64,000 nt of DNA from NCBI RefSeq assembly GCF_018476525.1, contig NZ_JAHCST010000033.1:29448-93447 (forward strand). The letters are read 5' to 3'. Under the pieces are notes generated by a model. It did no database searches. It was not told where the DNA came from and saw only the letters and a program-made list of their open reading frames with translations. The DNA comes from Acrocarpospora catenulata (GTDB lineage Bacteria > Actinomycetota > Actinomycetes > Streptosporangiales > Streptosporangiaceae). Both the position numbers and the translations under genes were made by a program. This document shows positions 26,229 through 35,906 of the stretch, one piece after another; within the stretch, counting starts at the first letter, position 1, and each line of letters begins with the position of its first letter.

Positions 26229-27122
26229 GTGATCTCGGTATTCGGTAGTGCCAACATGGACCTCGTCGCCTACGTCTCACAGGCCCCCGAGCTGGGGGAA
26301 ACGGTTTCCGGACGGGAATTCCGTATGATTCCTGGAGGGAAAGGGGCTAATCAGGCGATCGCTGCGGCGCGGGCGGGGGCGGAGGTGGCTTTCCTCGGCG
26401 CGGTGGGGGACGACGCGTTCGGTCCGGTGTTGCGGGGGGCGCTGACGGAGGCCGGGGTGGATACCTCGGGGCTTCAGGTGGTGCCCGGTTCCTCCGGGAT
26501 TGCGCACATTGTGGTGGCGGACGGTGGGGCGAACTCGATCATCGTGGTGGCGGGGGCGAACGGGGCCGTCTCGGCGCCTTCCCCGGACGAGCTGGCGGTG
26601 ATCCGGCGCTCGGACGCACTGCTGCTGCAACTGGAGTTGCCGATGCCGGCGGTTGTCGGGGCGGCTGTTTCCGCGGGCGTGCCGGTGATCCTGACACCCG
26701 CGCCAGTGGTCGAACTGCCCGGCGAGTTGCTGGACGCCGTCGCCCTGCTGGTCTGCAACGAGCACGAGGGGACCGCGATCACCGGCCAGGCGGAGCCCGA
26801 CAAAGCCCTGGAAGCCCTTCTGCGGCGCGTTCCGGAGGCGGTGGTCACTCTCGGGTCCAAAGGAGCCCTGTACGGCTCACGCGACGGCTCACGCCTCTGG
26901 GCACCCGCCGTCCCCGCCCGGGCCGTGGACACCACGGCGGCGGGTGACACCTTCGTCGGCGCGCTCGCCGTGGCCCGCTCCGAAGGACGGACCGCCGAGG
27001 AGTCCCTCCGGTTCGCCTCGACGGCGGCGGCACTCTCGGTGCAACGACCGGGAGCGTCCACGTCCATGCCGACCCGAACCGAAATCGACCAGTCCCTCAA
27101 CAGCGGGCAGTCGCCCACTTGA
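26229..27122 (+). CDS. Ribokinase-family (PfkB) sugar kinase
   Basis: It phosphorylates a sugar, probably ribose, with ATP. The 297-residue product has PfkB signature 1 'GGKGANQAIAAARAG' and signature 2 'DTTAAGDTFVGAL' with the catalytic Asp. I chose GTG 26229 because the protein then begins at the first conserved strand 'ISVFGSANMDL' and GGGAG/AAGAAG lies upstream; a TTG at 26205 is less likely. There is no transporter or regulator beside it. It is followed by an intergenic repeat. Confidence 0.88.
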   Translation: MISVFGSANMDLVAYVSQAPELGETVSGREFRMIPGGKGANQAIAAARAGAEVAFLGAVGDDAFGPVLRGALTEAGVDTSGLQVVPGSSGIAHIVVADGGANSIIVVAGANGAVSAPSPDELAVIRRSDALLLQLELPMPAVVGAAVSAGVPVILTPAPVVELPGELLDAVALLVCNEHEGTAITGQAEPDKALEALLRRVPEAVVTLGSKGALYGSRDGSRLWAPAVPARAVDTTAAGDTFVGALAVARSEGRTAEESLRFASTAAALSVQRPGASTSMPTRTEIDQSLNSGQSPT

Positions 27123-27133
27123 CTTCCCCTCCA

Positions 27134-27225
27134 CCCACCCGGTCCATTGATGACCTTCGGTCGGATCGGCTCCGCCGGGGGCTTGCGGTCCGGCCTCTTG
27201 ATGCGGGGTTGCCGTGGTTGTCCTG
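27134..27225 (+). repeat. Dispersed intergenic repeat, single copy
   Basis: This stretch has the same succession of blocks as the tandem units at 40391-40590: a CCACCCACCC block, then an 'ACCTTCGGTCGGATCGGCT' type block, then CTCCGCCGGG, then GGTTGCCGTGG. Similarity is evident by eye (roughly 70%), with small gaps. A small perfect 7-bp inverted repeat (GGTTGTC/GACAACC) follows directly. It lies between two genes and codes for nothing. Confidence 0.55.
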
Positions 27226-27359
27226 TCTCTGGCGCGACAACCTTCCGTTTCTGAGATCGCATCGACCGTTTCTGGCGTCAGGCAATGTCGCGCCCACGTC
27301 GGTGTAAGCCGATATTTCGGCCCAATTGTGAGGTGAGGGGTGCGGCGTAGGGTGGCCGT

Positions 27360-28559
27360 ATGGCGGATGTGGAGATCATCGAGGTTGGTGGGCGGGAGGT
27401 GCGGGTCACCAACCCCGGACGGGTGGTCTTCCCTGGCACCGGTCATACCAAGTTGGATCTGGTGCGCTTCTATCTGGCGGTCGGTGAGGGGGTGCTGCGG
27501 GGTGTCGCCGATCGGCCGTTGGTGCTCAAGCGTTTTGTGCACGGGGTGGACGCGGAGCCGTTCTTTCAGAAGCGGGCCCCCGCCAAACGGCCGGACTGGA
27601 TTGAGGTGGCCGAGTTCAAGTACCCCTCCGGACGGTCCGCCGAGGAGGTCGTCGGTCGTGACCTGGCCGCGGTGCTGTGGACGGTCAACCTCGGTTGCGT
27701 CGATCTCAACCCGCACCCGGTCCGGGCGCCCGATCTCGACCATCCGGATGAGCTCCGCATCGACCTGGACCCGGTCCCCGGAGTCAGCTGGGACGAGATC
27801 GTGGACGTGGCCCTGGTGGCCAGGGAGGTCCTCACCGAGTACGGCCTGACCGCCTGGCCCAAAACCTCCGGTTCCCGCGGCTTCCACGTCTACGCCCGCA
27901 TCACGCCTGACTGGACCTTCCCGCAGCTGCGTACCGCCGCCGAGACCGTGGCCCGGGAGGTCGAGCGGCGCGCACCCGATCTGGCCACCAGCCACTGGTG
28001 GAAGGAGGAGCGCCAGGGCGTCTTCGTGGACTTCAACCAGAACGCTCGGGATCGTACGGTCGCCTCCGCCTACTCGGTCCGCCCGACCGGTCTGGTCTCC
28101 ACCCCGCTGCGCTGGGACGAGGTGCGCGACTGCCGCCCCGAGGCGTTCTCCATAGACACCGTGCCCGCCCGGTTCGCCGCCGAGGGTGACCCGTGGGCGG
28201 ACATGGACGCCGCGGAGGGCTCCATCGACGGGCTGCTCGCGCTCGCCAAGGAACTCGGCCCGCGGCCCCGCGCCCCCAAGGGCACCGGCCGCCGCCAGTC
28301 CACCATGCCCCTCATCGAGATCGCCCGCGCCGAGACCAAGGCCGAGGCCGAGGCCGGGCTGGAGCGCTGGAAAGCCCGCCACCCCGAAGTGGCGGCCCTG
28401 CTCCAGCCCGCCGACATCCTCACCGACTCGATGCGCGGACGCAGTTCCGCCTGGACCCGGATCCGAATCAACCTCCAGCACGTACCCGAGCCGATGCGCC
28501 CACCCCAGGAGCCGCTCGAGGTCGACTACGACCCCTGGCAGGGCCACAGACCCGAATAG
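27360..28559 (+). CDS. LigD-type polymerase/primase (non-homologous end-joining family)
   Basis: The 399-residue protein matches the archaeo-eukaryotic primase-like polymerase domain of LigD. It has the DxD metal motif in 'LRIDLDPVPG', a conserved His/Lys region 'TSGSRGFHVY', and 'VFVDFNQNARDRTVASAYSVRP'. It carries no ligase or nuclease domain, so it is a stand-alone polymerase. Such proteins fill ends during Ku-dependent repair, but no Ku or ligase gene is in the window. The C-terminal ~110 residues, rich in Ala/Glu/Lys, extend beyond the core domain. ATG 27360. Confidence 0.88.
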   Translation: MADVEIIEVGGREVRVTNPGRVVFPGTGHTKLDLVRFYLAVGEGVLRGVADRPLVLKRFVHGVDAEPFFQKRAPAKRPDWIEVAEFKYPSGRSAEEVVGRDLAAVLWTVNLGCVDLNPHPVRAPDLDHPDELRIDLDPVPGVSWDEIVDVALVAREVLTEYGLTAWPKTSGSRGFHVYARITPDWTFPQLRTAAETVAREVERRAPDLATSHWWKEERQGVFVDFNQNARDRTVASAYSVRPTGLVSTPLRWDEVRDCRPEAFSIDTVPARFAAEGDPWADMDAAEGSIDGLLALAKELGPRPRAPKGTGRRQSTMPLIEIARAETKAEAEAGLERWKARHPEVAALLQPADILTDSMRGRSSAWTRIRINLQHVPEPMRPPQEPLEVDYDPWQGHRPE

Positions 28560-28625
28560 GCAGATCGTCGGCATGCCGCGCCACGGAGGGACGGCCGGCC
28601 CCCGCGGCGAACCGCCCCCGGCAAG

Positions 28626-29249
28626 CTAGATGGGGAGGAGACCGCAGGAAAGACCCAAGGTTACATTGGTCGCACTGTCATTGCTGTTGTACCAAATGAC
28701 ATCCAGCCTTTGTGGAATCGATTCGAGATATCTAAACGTGGTGTTACTGATTCCGGTCGGGCTGACGAAGTGATCCTCAATGATCTTGGGAAGGCTAAAA
28801 GGGCAATTGAGCTCCGACGCTGCAGCTCCATCGTTGCTACCCACCTTTCCTGGAACCTTCAGATTCTTGATGACTTGGAACGAAGGAGCCTGTGCAGGCG
28901 CTGACGCAGAGCAAACGGCAGTCAGGGATACCCAGACGTTCTTGGCCGGGTTGCTGTACGTGTTGGTGTTATTGAACGACAGCTTGGACACCCCGGGGTA
29001 ATCGCTCGGCGTGTAGCTGGTCAACTCGGTCTTGTCGTTGTCGGCCTGTGCCCTGACCCCCACCAGATAACGGTGGCTTGAAGGACATTTGACGGATACG
29101 TAGCTACTCCCTTGAGGGGGAGCCCAACCCAGGTTGGAGACCTCGCGTTCGTTGGTTTCTGCGGCGCCGGCGACGGGGGCGAGGGTAAGCAATCCTCCGA
29201 TCACGACCGGTAAGACCAGGCAGATGCGTTTCCACAGCAGAGATGTCAT
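28626..29249 (-). CDS. Secreted protein of unknown function, lower GC
   Basis: The 207-residue product starts with a strong signal peptide (about 1-29, ending 'VAGAAE'). The mature part is rich in Asn, Ser and Thr, with five Cys and beta-strand patterns such as 'SYVSVKCPSSHRYLVGVRAQ' and 'FRYLESIPQRLDVIWYNS'. I recognise no family. GC is near 50-55% by eye, well below the neighbours, and codon choice includes many A/T-ending codons, so recent transfer is likely. The start ATG 29249 follows AGGAGCG. Nothing in the flanks points to a mobile element. Confidence 0.7.
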   Translation of the reverse strand: MTSLLWKRICLVLPVVIGGLLTLAPVAGAAETNEREVSNLGWAPPQGSSYVSVKCPSSHRYLVGVRAQADNDKTELTSYTPSDYPGVSKLSFNNTNTYSNPAKNVWVSLTAVCSASAPAQAPSFQVIKNLKVPGKVGSNDGAAASELNCPFSLPKIIEDHFVSPTGISNTTFRYLESIPQRLDVIWYNSNDSATNVTLGLSCGLLPI

Positions 29250-29549
29250 GGTCGCTCCTTGACGAGTCCTGAAAGTACATATTGATCTTCAGGTGATCCG
29301 CCCAGAGCCGAACATTCGGACACGACGTGTATCGGCTGAGCTTCCCTCGTCGCTGAGCGGCCTGAAGTCCGTGATCTCAATTTCGGGCATCAGGCCGCTC
29401 CCGCACAGCGCCACCGCACCACCAGCAAGGTGCAAGTCACCAAGTGCCCCGGGAGCGAGTGGATCTCTCGCACCCCGCGAGCACAGGCCCTTCCTCTCAA
29501 AGGCTGTCGTCGCCGATCAGCTGGTCTCTCGCTCAACGAGGAGACCCGG
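29250..29549. other. Intergenic region of about 300 bases, nothing supported
   Basis: The region lies between the low-GC secreted protein (promoter at its left end, near 29255-29300) and the end of the GMC oxidoreductase gene. I see no convincing gene, hairpin or repeat. Base composition rises from moderate to high GC across it. Confidence 0.4.
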
Positions 29550-31721
29550 TCAGCGGGGTCCGTACACGTCCCAGAGTTCGCCCAAGAAGAAGGCGCCGAA
29601 GCGGGCCAGGGCGGTCGTGCCGCCGGGGCCGGTGGTGCGGAACGTGGTGAGCATCTTGCCCAGGTCGGAGGGGAGGATGTGGAGGGTGCCGGTGGCCATC
29701 AGGGGGCCGTCCTCGCCTTCCGCGACGAAGCCCTCCAGGAGGCGGGCGTGCAGGGTGGAGGTGTCCAGCCAGAGGCGGGTGGGTGGGCCGTGCTGGACGT
29801 ACTTGTGGCCGGTGAGGGTGCGGGGCTGGTTCTCGCCGTCACGGAACTGGAGACGGTAGCGCATCTCCCGGCGGTCCGGCGCCTCCCCAGGCGCGAACAG
29901 GTTGAACCAGCCCCGCTCGATGGCACGCCGGCCCCCGCAAAAGTCGGCGTCGATCCATCCCTCGGCCCGGGCAAGGTGCTCGGGTTCGGCCAGGAAGCGG
30001 TCTATGTCATCGGTGCTGATGGTGATCTGGAACTCGATGCGGTCGCCCCCGTTGAGCGTGCCGCGCATCTCCTCGGTGAAGGACAGGGACGTGGTCAGCG
30101 TGGTACCCATTGAAATGATCTTTCCCCGTTGTTGCGTGATGATCCGGTCCGCCAGGCGGTCGGCCATGGCGGCGATGGTGAGGGAGGGGTTCGGCCCAAC
30201 AGGTCCCGGCATGGCCGCGCCGTCCGCGACGTACAGGCCGGGGAAGCCGAACACCTCGCCGCGCGCGTCGCAGACCCCTTCGCCGGGGTGGCGGCCCATG
30301 GGGGCGCCGCCGAGCGGGTGCGCGGTGACGACGCGGCGCAGCGGCGCGTCGGAGTACTCGGCGCCGAGCACGTCGCCGATGCGGCGCATGGTGCCGCGGA
30401 GTTCCTTGTAGTAGTCCCGGCTGGAGTCCCCGTCCCAGTCCAGGACGAGGCGGTCGCCGTGCAGCCGGAGCACGCCGTCGGGCACGTCCCGGCCCATGCC
30501 GAGGACGGGCAGCGAGCGGCTGGACAGTTCGCCGGCGCCCAGCAGCCGGGACAACTCGGCGGACAGGTTGTGGTCCCGGGTGATCATGCCTTTCAGGCGT
30601 TCCCAGACGAACCGGATGGCCCGCCGCAGCTCGTCCCCGACGTCGGCGGACTCGGCCACCCATCCCACGAAGGACGGGAAACCGCCCTCCTGGATGTAGG
30701 CGCCGTCCGGCAGCGCGATCGAGCTGGTGATCACCGGACCCCGGCTCGCGTCCACCTCACGGTCCTTGGCCCGGAGCAGGAACGAGATCACGTCGCCGTT
30801 GCCGGAGAACCGGGTGCCGAGCCGGTCGCTGAGCCCTGGCAGGTTCCCCCGGTTGCGCAGCAGCAGGTACGTCGTGCCGTACGTGCCGGCCGCCAGGATC
30901 AGACGGTCGCAGCTGATCGTGTGCGGGCCGGTGAGCGGGTTGTGCCGGACGTACTCGACCTCGTACCCGCCGCCGGTGCGCGGCCGGATGGTCCTGACCT
31001 CGTGCAGTGTGCGCAGGTCGGCGCCGTAGTGCTTGGCCGCGGACAGATAGGTGTGGTCCAGGCTGTTCTTGGCGCCCTCGTTGCAGCCGATGTCGCACTC
31101 GCCGCACAGCTTGCAGGTCCGGCGCGTACGACCGTGCAGGTTGCCGTACGCGGGCTCGGCGATCGGCAGGCCCTGAACGGGAGGATCCCCCGGCTTGGGG
31201 GAGAAGGTGACCGCCAGCGGCGGCAGCCGCCAGTCCAGGCCCAGCTCCGCCGCCGCGTCCTGCATCGCCCTGGTCTTGGCGGTGTCCTCGTACCCGGGAT
31301 GCTCCAGCGGGTACGGCACCGCCCCGAGCATGCGCTCCACCGCGTCGTAGTGGGGGTCGAGCATGGCCCGGCTGATGGGCCAGTGCTCGTACCCGCCTCC
31401 CGGCAACGGTGACTCGGTCACGAACCACTTCTCCTCCTTGCGGAGCAGCACGTTCGCGTAGATCAGCGAGCCCCCGCCGAGTCCGCTGGCCACCACCGAG
31501 TCACAGTCGCCGAAACTCCACACGTCGAAGAGCCCGTGCAGCCCTTCGGCCGGATCCCAGAACGCCCTCCCCATGTCCGCCGGGCTGCGCGGGAACCGGC
31601 CGGGCGCCCAGGCCTGCCCCCGCTCCAGCAGCACCACCGACTGCCCCGCCTCGGCCAGCCGGTAGGCGGCCACCGAGCCGCCGAAGCCGGACCCGACGAC
31701 CACCGTGTCAACGTGCTCCAT
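29550..31721 (-). CDS. GMC-family FAD oxidoreductase (cholesterol-oxidase-like)
   Basis: The 723-residue protein has an N-terminal FAD-binding motif 'VVVGSGFGGSVAAYRL', a Cys-rich stretch 'CKLCGECDIGCNEG' typical of this GMC subgroup, 'RRVVTAHPLGGAPMG' with the candidate catalytic His, and 'YVADGAAMPGPVGPNPSLTIAA' at the second FAD site. Residues from about 550 form an additional beta-rich domain found in larger relatives, where the oxidase, this domain and an alpha/beta hydrolase are one polypeptide. Here the hydrolase is the upstream gene, overlapping by 14 bases. It probably oxidises a sterol or other alcohol; the substrate is not established. Confidence 0.85.
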   Translation of the reverse strand: MEHVDTVVVGSGFGGSVAAYRLAEAGQSVVLLERGQAWAPGRFPRSPADMGRAFWDPAEGLHGLFDVWSFGDCDSVVASGLGGGSLIYANVLLRKEEKWFVTESPLPGGGYEHWPISRAMLDPHYDAVERMLGAVPYPLEHPGYEDTAKTRAMQDAAAELGLDWRLPPLAVTFSPKPGDPPVQGLPIAEPAYGNLHGRTRRTCKLCGECDIGCNEGAKNSLDHTYLSAAKHYGADLRTLHEVRTIRPRTGGGYEVEYVRHNPLTGPHTISCDRLILAAGTYGTTYLLLRNRGNLPGLSDRLGTRFSGNGDVISFLLRAKDREVDASRGPVITSSIALPDGAYIQEGGFPSFVGWVAESADVGDELRRAIRFVWERLKGMITRDHNLSAELSRLLGAGELSSRSLPVLGMGRDVPDGVLRLHGDRLVLDWDGDSSRDYYKELRGTMRRIGDVLGAEYSDAPLRRVVTAHPLGGAPMGRHPGEGVCDARGEVFGFPGLYVADGAAMPGPVGPNPSLTIAAMADRLADRIITQQRGKIISMGTTLTTSLSFTEEMRGTLNGGDRIEFQITISTDDIDRFLAEPEHLARAEGWIDADFCGGRRAIERGWFNLFAPGEAPDRREMRYRLQFRDGENQPRTLTGHKYVQHGPPTRLWLDTSTLHARLLEGFVAEGEDGPLMATGTLHILPSDLGKMLTTFRTTGPGGTTALARFGAFFLGELWDVYGPR

Positions 31722-32808
31722 CGGCCCCGTCCACGCTGTGCTTGCGCAGGAATTCCAGGATGTGCGGGAAGACGTCCCGCGCCGCGTCCTTGCCGATGAT
31801 CGGGTCCACGTGACCGTACCCGGGCAGCACCTGGAGCTCGTGCAGGCCCGGCCTGGCCGCGGACATGATCTCGTGGCAGACGATGTTGGAGTCCCGGAAG
31901 ACGTGGTTGCGGTCGCCGGTGAGGAACAGCACCGGGGTGGTGATGTCGCCCGCCAGCTCCAGGTAGTCGGAGGGCAGGCCGGGTAACCGGTCGTCGTGGC
32001 GGACCGCGTGCCCCGCGCGGACCATGCGCCGCATGTGCCGGTAGTAGTGCAGGCCGTTGGCCCCGAACAGGTCGGCCACCCGGGCGTGCGTCTCGGGGGC
32101 CAGGTTCTCGTGGCTCCACAGGCCCGGGTTGCCCGCGCCCCACATGAAGCTGATCATGTGGCAGGCCCGGAAGTCGCACTCCCGGTGGAAGAGCGAGACC
32201 GCGCGGGAGATCATCCAGCCCCGGGTGAGCGGCGGCGCGTCGCCGAACCGGGAGTCCAGGAAGGACACCCCGGCCACGTAGTCGAAGAAGCCGGGACCGA
32301 ACCCCAGCTTGATCCGCGACCAGCGCGGTACCCGGGTCACCAGGGCCACGCTGTTGGAGGTCACGCTGGCGATGTCCCCGACCAGACCGGCGGCCAGGCT
32401 CATCATGAAGGAGACCGAGCCCAGGCACTGCGCGATCACGTGCACCCTCTTGTTCCCGATGTGCCGGCGCAGCTCCTGCAGCGCGGCCGGGTGGTCGAAG
32501 AGGGCGATGTCGTCGAGGGTGAACCGGTGCGTCTCGGTGTCGTACGGGAAACGGTTGGACATCCGGAAGTCCAGCGACCAGACGTCCGGGTACCCGCTGT
32601 CCAGCAGGAAGGAGACCAGGTTGCGGTGCTCGGGCATGATGAACATGTCCGTGGAGGCGGGCAGGCCGTGCAGCAGCAGGACGACGTCGTCGGAGTCGGC
32701 CCGGTGGAACCTGGTCAGCTTCAGGCCCAGCCCGTCGTCGGTGGCGAAACCGTGCTCGGACACCTCGGCGTCCCGCACGCCCGCATTGGTGAAGCGCGCG
32801 ATCCGCAT
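31708..32808 (-). CDS. Alpha/beta hydrolase with Cys at the nucleophile position
   Basis: From ATG 32808 (GGAGGG seven bases upstream) the product is 366 residues. It has oxyanion motif 'LLLHGLP', nucleophile elbow 'VIAQCLGS' with Cys128 where most relatives have Ser, Asp in 'LFLTGDRNH' and His in 'GYGHVDPIIG'. A lid region lies at about 150-270. A Cys nucleophile is also seen in dienelactone hydrolases and in hydrolase domains attached to GMC oxidases. The stop overlaps the GMC gene by 14 bases, so the pair works together, perhaps opening or cleaving an ester on the oxidised lipid. The reaction is inference. Confidence 0.82.
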   Translation of the reverse strand: MRIARFTNAGVRDAEVSEHGFATDDGLGLKLTRFHRADSDDVVLLLHGLPASTDMFIMPEHRNLVSFLLDSGYPDVWSLDFRMSNRFPYDTETHRFTLDDIALFDHPAALQELRRHIGNKRVHVIAQCLGSVSFMMSLAAGLVGDIASVTSNSVALVTRVPRWSRIKLGFGPGFFDYVAGVSFLDSRFGDAPPLTRGWMISRAVSLFHRECDFRACHMISFMWGAGNPGLWSHENLAPETHARVADLFGANGLHYYRHMRRMVRAGHAVRHDDRLPGLPSDYLELAGDITTPVLFLTGDRNHVFRDSNIVCHEIMSAARPGLHELQVLPGYGHVDPIIGKDAARDVFPHILEFLRKHSVDGADGAR

Positions 32809-32889
32809 CGCTCTGCCCTCCAGGAAGGTTGTGCGATCACACCATGCCAAGCCGGCCATGGTGCGGGGCATCGTGGGAAACCCGTACTT

Positions 32890-35664
32890 TTAACGCGCCT
32901 GCTTCAGTGCGAGTGCCAGCCCGATACGGGAGGTGACGCCCACCTTCTCGTAGGCGTGGGACAGGTGCGTCTCCACGGTGCGCACGCTGAGGAAGAGCCG
33001 CTCGGCGATCTGCTGGTTGGTGCGGCCCTCCACCACCAGCAGCGCGATCTCCAGCTCCCTGGGGGAGAGCCCATGCGCCCCGGTGCCGCGGCTCTTGGCG
33101 GGCACCCGCTTGCCCGCCCTGCGCTGTTCCCTTACGGCCTGGGCCAGCAGGCTGTTGGCGTCGCAGGACTTGAAGATCTCCACGGCGTCGGCGAGGTGCG
33201 GCAGGGCCTCCTTCTTCCGCCCCGCCGCGCTGAGCGCGGTCCCGGCCCGCAGCAGGGCCCGCCCGGCGTTCAGCCGCTGGCCCGCGGTCTCGAAGATCTC
33301 GGCGGCCTGGAGCGCGAGCGGGGCCGCCTCCTGGCCCGGTTCCGCGTGCGCCCGGGCCAGCAGCACGAAGCCCTCGTTGAAGGCGAGTTCCGGGTGGGCG
33401 ACCTCGGCGGCGCGTTCCGCCCAGACGGCCGACTCGGCGAGATCCCCCTTGGCGGCCACCGCGCAGGCCATGGTCTCATAGAAGGACAGCAGGCTGAACT
33501 GGTCCAGCCGTCCGGCCGCGTAGGCGTCCTCCATGGCCGCGATCGGGCCGGGTAGGTCGTCCAGCCGCCCGGCGTTGGCCAGCGCGGTGCCGTAGGCGTA
33601 CCAGGCCTGGGCGCCGGGCCACTCCCCGGCGCTCACCCCCGAGGTGGCCGCCTCCTCGCCCAGCCGGACCGCCAGCTCGTCGTCGCCGGTGGCCGCGGCC
33701 AGCAGGCTCTGCTGCGCCTGGGCCACCACCACGGCGTACCCGGAGTGCAGCAGCCGGGCCACCTCGGCCGACTCCTCGGCCGCCACCGCGCCCTCCGCCA
33801 GCCGGCCCACCACCCCGTACGCCCGGGCCAGGCCGGCCAGCATGTTGGTCACGATGAACGTCTGGCCGGTGGCCTTGGCGATCGCGATCGAGCGCTCGAA
33901 CCGCTGCAGCGCCGAGTCGTGCCGGCCCAGCCAGAGCTCCACCCAGCAGAGCCAGGCCACGCTGTCCATCCACTCCAGCAGGTCCACGTCGGCGGTGGCC
34001 GAGATCCGTGACTCCGCCTCGGCCAGGAGTTCCACCGCGCCAGGGATGTGCCCCGCCCCGTAGGCCGCCATCGGGCGCAGCGCGGCCACCGCGACCGCGA
34101 GGCCGGGCCCGGCCGGGTCGCGCGGCATGAAGTCAAGGACGGCCTGGGCGGCCCGGTGGTCGCCGCGCATCAGGCTCTCGGCCACCAGCCGCAGCCGCAT
34201 CGGCAGCGCGGCCGGCAGCCGGGGGTCGGGGACCGTGCGCAGCTCGGCCAGCAGCACCGCGCGGCCCTGCTGCGGGCGGTCGAGCAGGCGCTCCACCAGC
34301 GCGCAGAACCGGGCCGCCTGGGCCCGCTTGGCGTACTCGTCCCGGGGGAGCAGGCTGAGCACCTGGTAGGCGGTCTCCCGGCCGGCGGCCAGGTCGCCGC
34401 TGACCGTCTGGCCCCTGGCCAGCTCCAGCAGCAGGTCCAGCCGTTGCGCTCCGCCGTCCTGGTCGTCCGGCATCAGGTCGACCGCCGCCTGCAGCCAGTG
34501 CGCGGTGGTCGCGGGGGCCGTGGTGGCGACCGCACGGGCCGCCTCCACCAGGACCGCCACCGCCTCGCGGTCGCCGAAGGAGCCCGAGCGCTCGACGTGG
34601 TGGGCCCGGACCGTGGCGGGGGCGCCCACGGCCGCCAGGTGCTGGGCGATGCGGGCGTGCGCGAGCAGGCGCCAGCCGGGGGCGGCCGATTCGTAGGCGG
34701 CCTGCCGTACCAGGGGGTGGCGGAAGCGGAAGCGGCCGCCGGTGGGCATCGGGCGGACCAGGTCGCGGGCGACCAGTTCGTCCACCGCGGTCAGGGTGGT
34801 GGTGTCGGTGAGCTCGGCGGCCACCGCGGCCAGCAGCGGCTCGAACTCGTCGGCGGCCACCGCGGCCGACTGGGCCACCAGCAGGGCATCGGGGGGCAGG
34901 TCGGCCAGCTCGCGCTGGATCGCGTTGAGCAGGGTGGCGGGCAGGTCGCCGGCCTCGATGCGGGCCAGCGCCTGGAGGTAGAGCGGGTTGCCGCCGCTGG
35001 CCTCGTACAGGGCCTGGCGGCGGCTGCGGCTGATGTGCGGGCCGAGCAGTTCGTCGGCCTCGGCCGGGCTGAGCGGGCCGACCGTGATCCGCCGGCCGCC
35101 GGTGTGCAGGTGCGGCGGCGCCTGGTTGGGCCGGTACGCGACGGTGATCAGCACCGGGGCCCTGGGCGGGTGGCGGACCACGTGGTCGAGGAACTCCACT
35201 GTGCTGCCGTCCGCCCAGTGCACGTCGTCCAGGGCCAGCACCAGCCCGGACGGCTCGGCCAGCCGCTCCAGCATGGCGATGATCGCCCGGTAGAGGCGGT
35301 AGCGGGCCAGCCCGCTGCGGTCCTCCACGGGTTCGTCCGACGCGCCCAGCGCCGGAAAGACGGTGGCCAGCAGCGAATCGGGGCGGATCTCCTCACGCCG
35401 GGTCTCCAGGTGCCCGTCCAGCGCGTCCACCAGCGCGCTGAACGGCGTGACCCGCTCGAACTCGGCCGCCCTGCCGCCCAGCGAGAGGTGGCCGCGGCCG
35501 CGGGCGGTGGCGTCCAGCTCGGCCAGCAGCCGGGTCTTGCCCGCGCCGGGCTCGCCCACCAGGGCCACCAGACCGAACGCTCCGGCCATGCTCCGGTCGA
35601 GTTCGCCGTGCAGATCCTTCAGTACGCCCCGGCGACCGATCAGGGGCGCGGTATGACCATCCAT
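32890..35664 (-). CDS. LAL-type LuxR transcriptional regulator (AAA ATPase)
   Basis: The 924-residue protein has a Walker A 'VGEPGAGKTRLL' (about residue 38-47), a Walker B 'LVLALDDVHWADGST', a long helical middle of TPR-like repeats (about 280-820), and a C-terminal LuxR helix-turn-helix ('LSPRELEIALLVVEG', 'NQQIAERLFLSVRTVETHL'). This is the large ATP-binding LuxR architecture, which responds to inducers bound by the helical region. ATG 35664 is preceded by GTG 35670. It is 81 bases upstream of the hydrolase-GMC pair on the same strand and is their likely activator. Confidence 0.9.
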   Translation of the reverse strand: MDGHTAPLIGRRGVLKDLHGELDRSMAGAFGLVALVGEPGAGKTRLLAELDATARGRGHLSLGGRAAEFERVTPFSALVDALDGHLETRREEIRPDSLLATVFPALGASDEPVEDRSGLARYRLYRAIIAMLERLAEPSGLVLALDDVHWADGSTVEFLDHVVRHPPRAPVLITVAYRPNQAPPHLHTGGRRITVGPLSPAEADELLGPHISRSRRQALYEASGGNPLYLQALARIEAGDLPATLLNAIQRELADLPPDALLVAQSAAVAADEFEPLLAAVAAELTDTTTLTAVDELVARDLVRPMPTGGRFRFRHPLVRQAAYESAAPGWRLLAHARIAQHLAAVGAPATVRAHHVERSGSFGDREAVAVLVEAARAVATTAPATTAHWLQAAVDLMPDDQDGGAQRLDLLLELARGQTVSGDLAAGRETAYQVLSLLPRDEYAKRAQAARFCALVERLLDRPQQGRAVLLAELRTVPDPRLPAALPMRLRLVAESLMRGDHRAAQAVLDFMPRDPAGPGLAVAVAALRPMAAYGAGHIPGAVELLAEAESRISATADVDLLEWMDSVAWLCWVELWLGRHDSALQRFERSIAIAKATGQTFIVTNMLAGLARAYGVVGRLAEGAVAAEESAEVARLLHSGYAVVVAQAQQSLLAAATGDDELAVRLGEEAATSGVSAGEWPGAQAWYAYGTALANAGRLDDLPGPIAAMEDAYAAGRLDQFSLLSFYETMACAVAAKGDLAESAVWAERAAEVAHPELAFNEGFVLLARAHAEPGQEAAPLALQAAEIFETAGQRLNAGRALLRAGTALSAAGRKKEALPHLADAVEIFKSCDANSLLAQAVREQRRAGKRVPAKSRGTGAHGLSPRELEIALLVVEGRTNQQIAERLFLSVRTVETHLSHAYEKVGVTSRIGLALALKQAR

Positions 35665-35906
35665 GCCCACACACCATGATCAGTTGCCTGCCGCTACAGA
35701 GGCACTTTACCGACAGGGGATTAACGTAGAGGGGCATAGCACTATCAACAGCGCACCTGGACCAGCTGTCATCGGCGCCGTTCAGCTGTCCCGTCACTTG
35801 TGCGACATCCGTCCCACCGGCCGGCGTCCGGCGCTGGCGAAAATGTCGGTGGCGCGTGGCAGGGTGTGGCTGACTCGTCACCGCAGTGGATGCAAGGGAG
35901 CATTCC

